Under the pieces are notes generated by a model. That model searched no databases. It was not told the origin of the DNA and saw nothing but the letters and a program-made list of their open reading frames with translations. From Sipunculus nudus (lineage: Eukaryota > Annelida > Sipuncula > Golfingiida > Sipunculidae): 64,000 nt of DNA. This document shows positions 58,601 through 64,000 of this stretch, in pieces; position 1 is the stretch's first letter; every line of letters starts with the position of its first letter. Both the position numbers and the translations under genes were made by a program. The DNA is taken from assembly GCA_026874595.1 (NCBI GenBank), contig CM049307.1, positions 32,349,862-32,413,861 of the forward strand, given 5' to 3'.

Positions 58601-60216
58601 GTTATATCAGTAAATACAGTTGAGGATGAAGATTAAGTTCACTCAATGCAGCATTAGCTTTTTTACTCATAGTTATTTTACCAACAGGGGGCGCTTGTAA
58701 CATTAAATCAGGACATGAAGAGTATGTGAAGACATGTTTGAATTAAGGAGTACCGGCCTCATATTTAATATAATTATAAATGAATTCTTCTTTTTTTGTC
58801 ATATATTGTTCTTAATATAATCATGCATATGACAACATTTTGTATCAAAATCTGCCAAATGTTTATAGTACTTGCTTTAGAGAATGTTAATAAATCTTGG
58901 GAAATATAATACCGGCTAATCCTGACACATTTCAGACAATTTCTGTTGGAAAGAAAATCCATTATGAAATGCCATATTTAATTTGAACGACATATTCATA
59001 TCACGTGAAGATGAAGTAATCAGGAGTGCATGACCACTGAGTTTAAATGGAATTTTAACAGATATATTTCAAATATTTGTCAGAATGCTATAAGGCAAAA
59101 AAAGTTCTGAAAAGAATTTGTAAGCATTAAAGAGACTTGACTCACATTCCCTTTACTATCCTTTTATTATATGTCAAACTTTAGTTTTTTCCCTTTCCCA
59201 TAGCAGAGTTTTAGTTAATGAAATACACAAAAAATCGTGAAAAATCAAGAATGTTCACTCCCTGTCATTAATGATAATGATTTTAAATACTGGAAAATGT
59301 AAACTGCTGTCTCTTAAGACACGTCGCCTTGAACAGCTACAAGATTATTAATAAAAAAAATCTGCAGCACATGTATAATTTCAGGTATGTCAATTCAACT
59401 GATGTATACCTGGGCCTAGAACTAAAACATATACGGTATAAATGTTTCAGATATGAGGCGGCTCAAGGAATGGAACTCCTTTCATATATTTAAGCGAGAA
59501 CTTGTTTAAAAAAGTTGAAAAACTATTTTAATAACTGCTGAGGGGACAAAGAGTATAAGTGTATAGTGAATGTTGAAATATTAACCTGATTAGAATGTGC
59601 TTGTTTTAAGTGCTTCTTTTTGTCTTAAAGCTTTCGTGTTTTGCATGATAAATTTTCTTATATACAGGAACATTCAGATTTACGTGGGGCAAATGCATGA
59701 GATTTGAATTATAAAATTCAACTCAGGTGTTTATATATATAAAACTCTTTATATCATATCATAAAATAAATATTATATTTATTACACATTTCTTAAATTA
59801 TTCTCTCCTTTTATTTGTTCATAAAATTTAAAAAGTATTATGACTCGATTAAATCAAACCAATGCTTATACAGATTTATATTATATGGAGGTTTTCTATA
59901 TCTAAACAGTTTTTAATCATACTCCTGTATATATAATGTAGATGCAGGTAAAATTATAATAATTAAAACCTATGATTATGCCATTTGGGTGCTCATGTGA
60001 TTAGTTTGATAGGTATTTATTCCGCAAGTGACACATTCATTATGTAAAACGAGGCTGGGTTGATTTGCCTCTAAGCTTAAGATGTTATCAGAGTAACTTC
60101 ATCATCTAGCCAGATGGACAGTTATTTGTATCGGTGACGCACTCACCAAAGATTGCATCAGCGTCCGAAAAGACTCGTAGCACTTACACTATTGGACATG
60201 TCCACTTCTTGTCAAA

Positions 60217-60402
60217 ATGGACAATAGGAATAAGAGGTCAGTAGGGACAAACGCGCCTCGAATTTGTTTCTATTTCTTCTTCCCTCATCTGACACAAGCC
60301 TACTCACGTGACTGGGAGCCTCGTTGTGGTTATGTCGTGTTACGCTCGACGCCCCCGGGCGATGGCTGTCTCACTGACACCAGCGACTCAAAAGACCTTT
60401 GA
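60217..60402 (+). CDS. Small open frame of unknown status (61 codons)
   Basis: The ATG context is good (TCAAAATGG) and local GC content is higher than the flanks, but no motif or splice partner was found. On the minus strand the same segment holds CAC|GTGAGT, so it could instead be an exon on the other strand. Not recognised. Confidence 0.2.
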   Translation: MDNRNKRSVGTNAPRICFYFFFPHLTQAYSRDWEPRCGYVVLRSTPPGDGCLTDTSDSKDL

Positions 60403-61186
60403 CAGTAATACGCAGGGCATACGTCATAGAAAGTAGGCGTATTGTGTTATGTTAACTGGCAGATATTTATCAGTGCAAGAAGGGAACATAAGACGCTGAT
60501 TGCTCGGCATGACATGCCATTTTTAATGTCTGTTCTTTCTCAGACTTTGATAATTTACTTAATTATGCTTTAAACTGCACATGGCCAAATTACTTTCCTA
60601 ATTTAGTGTGTACTAGAAATACGACAAGTTTGTCTGCATTTATTTGTCCTTATTTTCTTAGGACTTCCATGTGTCCATCTGTTTTACCGTCCTTATCACC
60701 GTAACCCCTTTTTCTTTAAGCTCCCATTGTTTGTTTTCTGTCGTTTGCTAGTAATTTTCCAAAGTTGCACTGGATGTATAAGTCTAGATCGCCATGATAG
60801 CCAATCACATCGCAGGAGTTCCGTTGCTATAACTATCATTTTTTACATATTACTTTGATAACAACATGTTTTTCTTAATCTTGATGTCAAATAAATTAAA
60901 TAATAACCTATGTCAGATATTGTTCGGAGAGCATATCTCAAGTTACATGAATACTTGTTTCTGTTTTTATGAGCAAGATACCGAAAGGGACGCAAAACTT
61001 CGTTTACTTTAATTATGCATAAAAGAAAATTTGCTGTATTGTTTACTGGGAGACAAATTGCTTTATCATATAGACATATATACGGTCACTTGGAATTGAT
61101 TAAATCATAAAGTTTACTGCATTAGAGCTGAAGGTCCCCAGTCAGTGGACAGGGTAAAAGAATGAAATCCTGATAGAACTTCAGAG

Positions 61187-61189
<3 letters not shown>

Positions 61190-61239
<50 letters not shown>
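61190..61239. repeat. (TA)n microsatellite
   Basis: AT dinucleotide run. Confidence 0.95.
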
Positions 61240-61240
<1 letters not shown>

Positions 61241-62393
61241 CGGCAAGTTATGATTACTTGAGTTTTCCCATGCACGTAGATATAAAACCTGAAATCGCGA
61301 AGGCCTATTAATAACGTATCATTCTTATCATTTATGGATACCTTGATCTACATTTATAATATGCAGTGCCACCGGTAGGCCGCGGACTGATAAAATTTTA
61401 CAATAAAATCTAAAAGTCGATCAGGTATAGTTTGTCAGTTAAACCTTCCCATTTAAGTCCCAATTTAATATTCTTTTGAAATAATAGAAATCTGAATTTT
61501 TTTTTAAATGGTAATATAAATAAAATAACGCATGAGTGTTATATATTTCTGTCTTTGTTTAATATTTTTCTTAAGATTATTATCAATGCGACCCTGCCCT
61601 TCAGTTTGATTAATTCTGACGTGATAACCTACATGTTTCTCCCAGACACTCTGTCTTTGTCCTATATGAATTATGCGCAGGTGCACATGCACTACACAGC
61701 GATGCAAAAGTCTTACTTCATATTCTCCATATTTTTTTTTGGGGGGGGGGATAAGTACATTAAATATCATACCTTTCCTCTGATTTAATTCATAAACCAT
61801 AAATACATGTATATTTATACAGGCATGTAAAGTAATATGAGTCAACAACCTGCTAGCAGTTACGTGGTATATTTGTGAAGCAATTACCCTTTCACTTTAT
61901 ATATTTATAATTATAAAATTAAAGACACTGACATGTTGTATTAAACCATGGGTTAAACTGAATGCCAAAGACGGTATCCTTTCCTCCATATGCATATATA
62001 TGCAATGCCATGCATTCACCGTGCTTGCGCAATAACTTGTAGGCACTCGCACACATGCACGTTTACACTGTCAACGACTGCGTGCATGGTTTTGTTATCC
62101 AGCTGAAAAATATTAAGGATGGGACTTATCGTTTAAGTCTCCATGTAAATATTGTTTGGTAAACTCAGATCACCAGATAACGTTGGTTTTAGCTATTAAT
62201 ATGTCACGTATCTCATCTTAGACTATATGTATATACGGTATTCTGGCTGAATGTTCTAACGATCCAAATATTTTGAAAGGAGGAACATTAAGGTAATTCT
62301 GTATCAGTGTATGTTAATATTATGAGTATAGTTTAAACATAAGTATTTTTATCTTCTACCAATTAAATTTAAAACTTGAACACACTCCATGCA

Positions 62394-62396
62394 TAT

Positions 62397-62460
<64 letters not shown>
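62394..62460. repeat. (TA)n microsatellite
   Basis: AT run with one interruption. Confidence 0.95.
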
Positions 62461-62464
<4 letters not shown>

Positions 62465-63382
62465 GATTTCATACATGCATGCAAACTTGTGTCTCCCATG
62501 CATACTCATTTTGTCTTTCCACATGAAATGTTATGATCGATTTATTCATAAGATATATATCTATATATCTCATTAATAACGAAATTAAAAGTAAATTACC
62601 AGCATCGCTAATTTTTTTTGTTGATCTGATACGCATGGATTAAGGCTACATGTATATAATGCTATTTCAATCATATCTTAAATTAATATATTAAAATATT
62701 TGCTTGAAATAGCATATATACTATATACAAGCTGCAATTTTGATTAAACAATACCAATAAACAAGCAGTTATACAGTTGTTTCGAACATATTTGCATGAC
62801 ATTATTTAAAGATGTAAAAATGTTAAAACAAATATTCCTTGTGAAGATATGCGCCAACATTTATCCGCTAATATTAGTTAAAATACGTGCTGCCCTTACA
62901 CGCACGAATATACACACTATATACTACATATTTGCCTTTTATTAACAAAATTATTTCCAACATATATATATACTCTTATTTGTCGCTTATTTTCTTCATT
63001 TCTGCTTCAATGTAAATTTTTATATAAATTGTTTTTATATTCTTATTTTTATTGTTTTTGCACTATTCATTTAGACGTTTATAACCATAAAATACACTGG
63101 CTTTATAATACACTTTATAAATTGAGTTATATTAGATGAATACCTAAAAGGCATTACCTTCAATAAATGTAACAATGTCAAGTATTACATGTATAAGGAA
63201 TGCCACTGCCAATATGAAAATGTGTCTATATGTGAGAAAATATAAAATTGACATGGAAGTATTTAGGAAGATATTTTAATATGATATATATATATATGTA
63301 TGTGTGTGTGTGTTAGAATTTAACTCACCACTTAAAATGTATATCGATAACAGTTTAAGGGTTTGTAAACTTGGGCTCATAT

Positions 63383-63383
<1 letters not shown>

Positions 63384-63434
<51 letters not shown>

Positions 63435-63450
63435 TATATATATATATAAA
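63384..63450. repeat. (AAT)n(AT)n microsatellite
   Basis: Trinucleotide AAT run followed by an AT run. Confidence 0.95.
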
Positions 63451-64000
63451 TTTACGAGCTGCACATAAGAATATATAGCTGCAGGACACATATGCTTAGA
63501 CTGTTTATTTTGATTCATCTAATAATCACAAAGGGTCTATTCTATCAGTCTACAAAAAAAATCCCATTATAACATAATTATTTTAATCATTTCCCCATGC
63601 ATAACTAATATGGCTCTTTTCAAATTCGCATTCATTCAATTTTCTTTCAGCTCACACACACATTCCAACGTGTACTTAGAACAAGAACAAAGAAATCAAT
63701 CTTATCAAGTTTAATACAGGGCTAAGCCTCAAATAATTGCATAAATATATAAAATATATATACATTCTTGATTTGAGCAGGACCAGACGGTTAACATGGT
63801 AAACGTGACTTCACTTTGTCAGCAGTCCATACATTCATAATGCCATATGACAGAGTGTTGAACTGACAATTCATCAAAGTGCATATTTATTATGACAGAT
63901 TTCCAATTTGTCTGACAGTAGCATCAGAGTAAAGATAAATTTTGGATAATTATATTGCAAATACAACAAAATAAGTGATAAGGCACCTAACGTTGTTATC

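Larger units (their letters stand above)
57800..64000. other. AT-rich terminal region, no convincing gene
   Basis: Apart from the island at 58.2-58.6 kb, the small frame at 60.2 kb and the microsatellites, no coding signal was seen. Frames at 61,504-61,848 and 58,774-58,962 are unsupported. Confidence 0.45.

Overview
This is an AT-rich, repeat-laden animal genome segment. It has no operons and no prokaryotic signals. Its genes are split by spliceosomal introns, and their exons are short islands in long repeat-filled introns. A tRNA-headed SINE with a Meta-domain-like motif, a 5'-truncated LINE, elements of pearl/HINE type with tandem cores, hAT and other MITEs, and (TA)n tracts together suggest a marine lophotrochozoan, most likely a bivalve mollusc. 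That assignment is inference.

Layout. (1) 1-8,040, minus strand: the first coding exons of a gene rich in RG/GR, Pro and Gln, leading into a motif that fits the start of the Argonaute/PIWI N domain. I read it as the 5' part of a Piwi-like gene whose catalytic part lies beyond position 1. A tandem array at about 1.5-2.77 kb repeatedly copies the last 42 nt of its exon 3 together with the splice donor. (2) 8-25 kb: upstream or intergenic sequence with a candidate non-coding first exon (about 11.5 kb), a hAT-type element with an 8-bp target duplication, a SINE, a LINE fragment and other repeats. (3) 25.16-30.2 kb, plus strand: gene A, a three-exon gene for a 134-aa protein with one C-terminal membrane segment and an acidic tail. 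(4) 30-40 kb: repeats, including a foldback element and an inverted partner of a block inside gene A. (5) 40.0-43.2 kb, plus strand: gene B, a three-exon paralogue of gene A (160 aa). (6) 47.9-53.0 kb, minus strand: gene C, a 362-aa protein with a highly charged N-terminal half encoded by exon 1 and a folded-looking C-terminal half encoded by exon 2. (7) 53-64 kb: no supported gene; it holds an array of nuclear-receptor-like half-sites, a possible conserved non-coding element near 58.4 kb and microsatellites.

How the genes relate. A and B share intron phases, a last coding exon of exactly the same length (128 nt) and the same membrane-plus-acidic C-terminus. They also share an upstream repeat block in the same orientation, so they look like an old tandem duplication. 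The Piwi-like gene and gene C show no visible functional link to them. All assignments come from reading the sequence; no database search was run.
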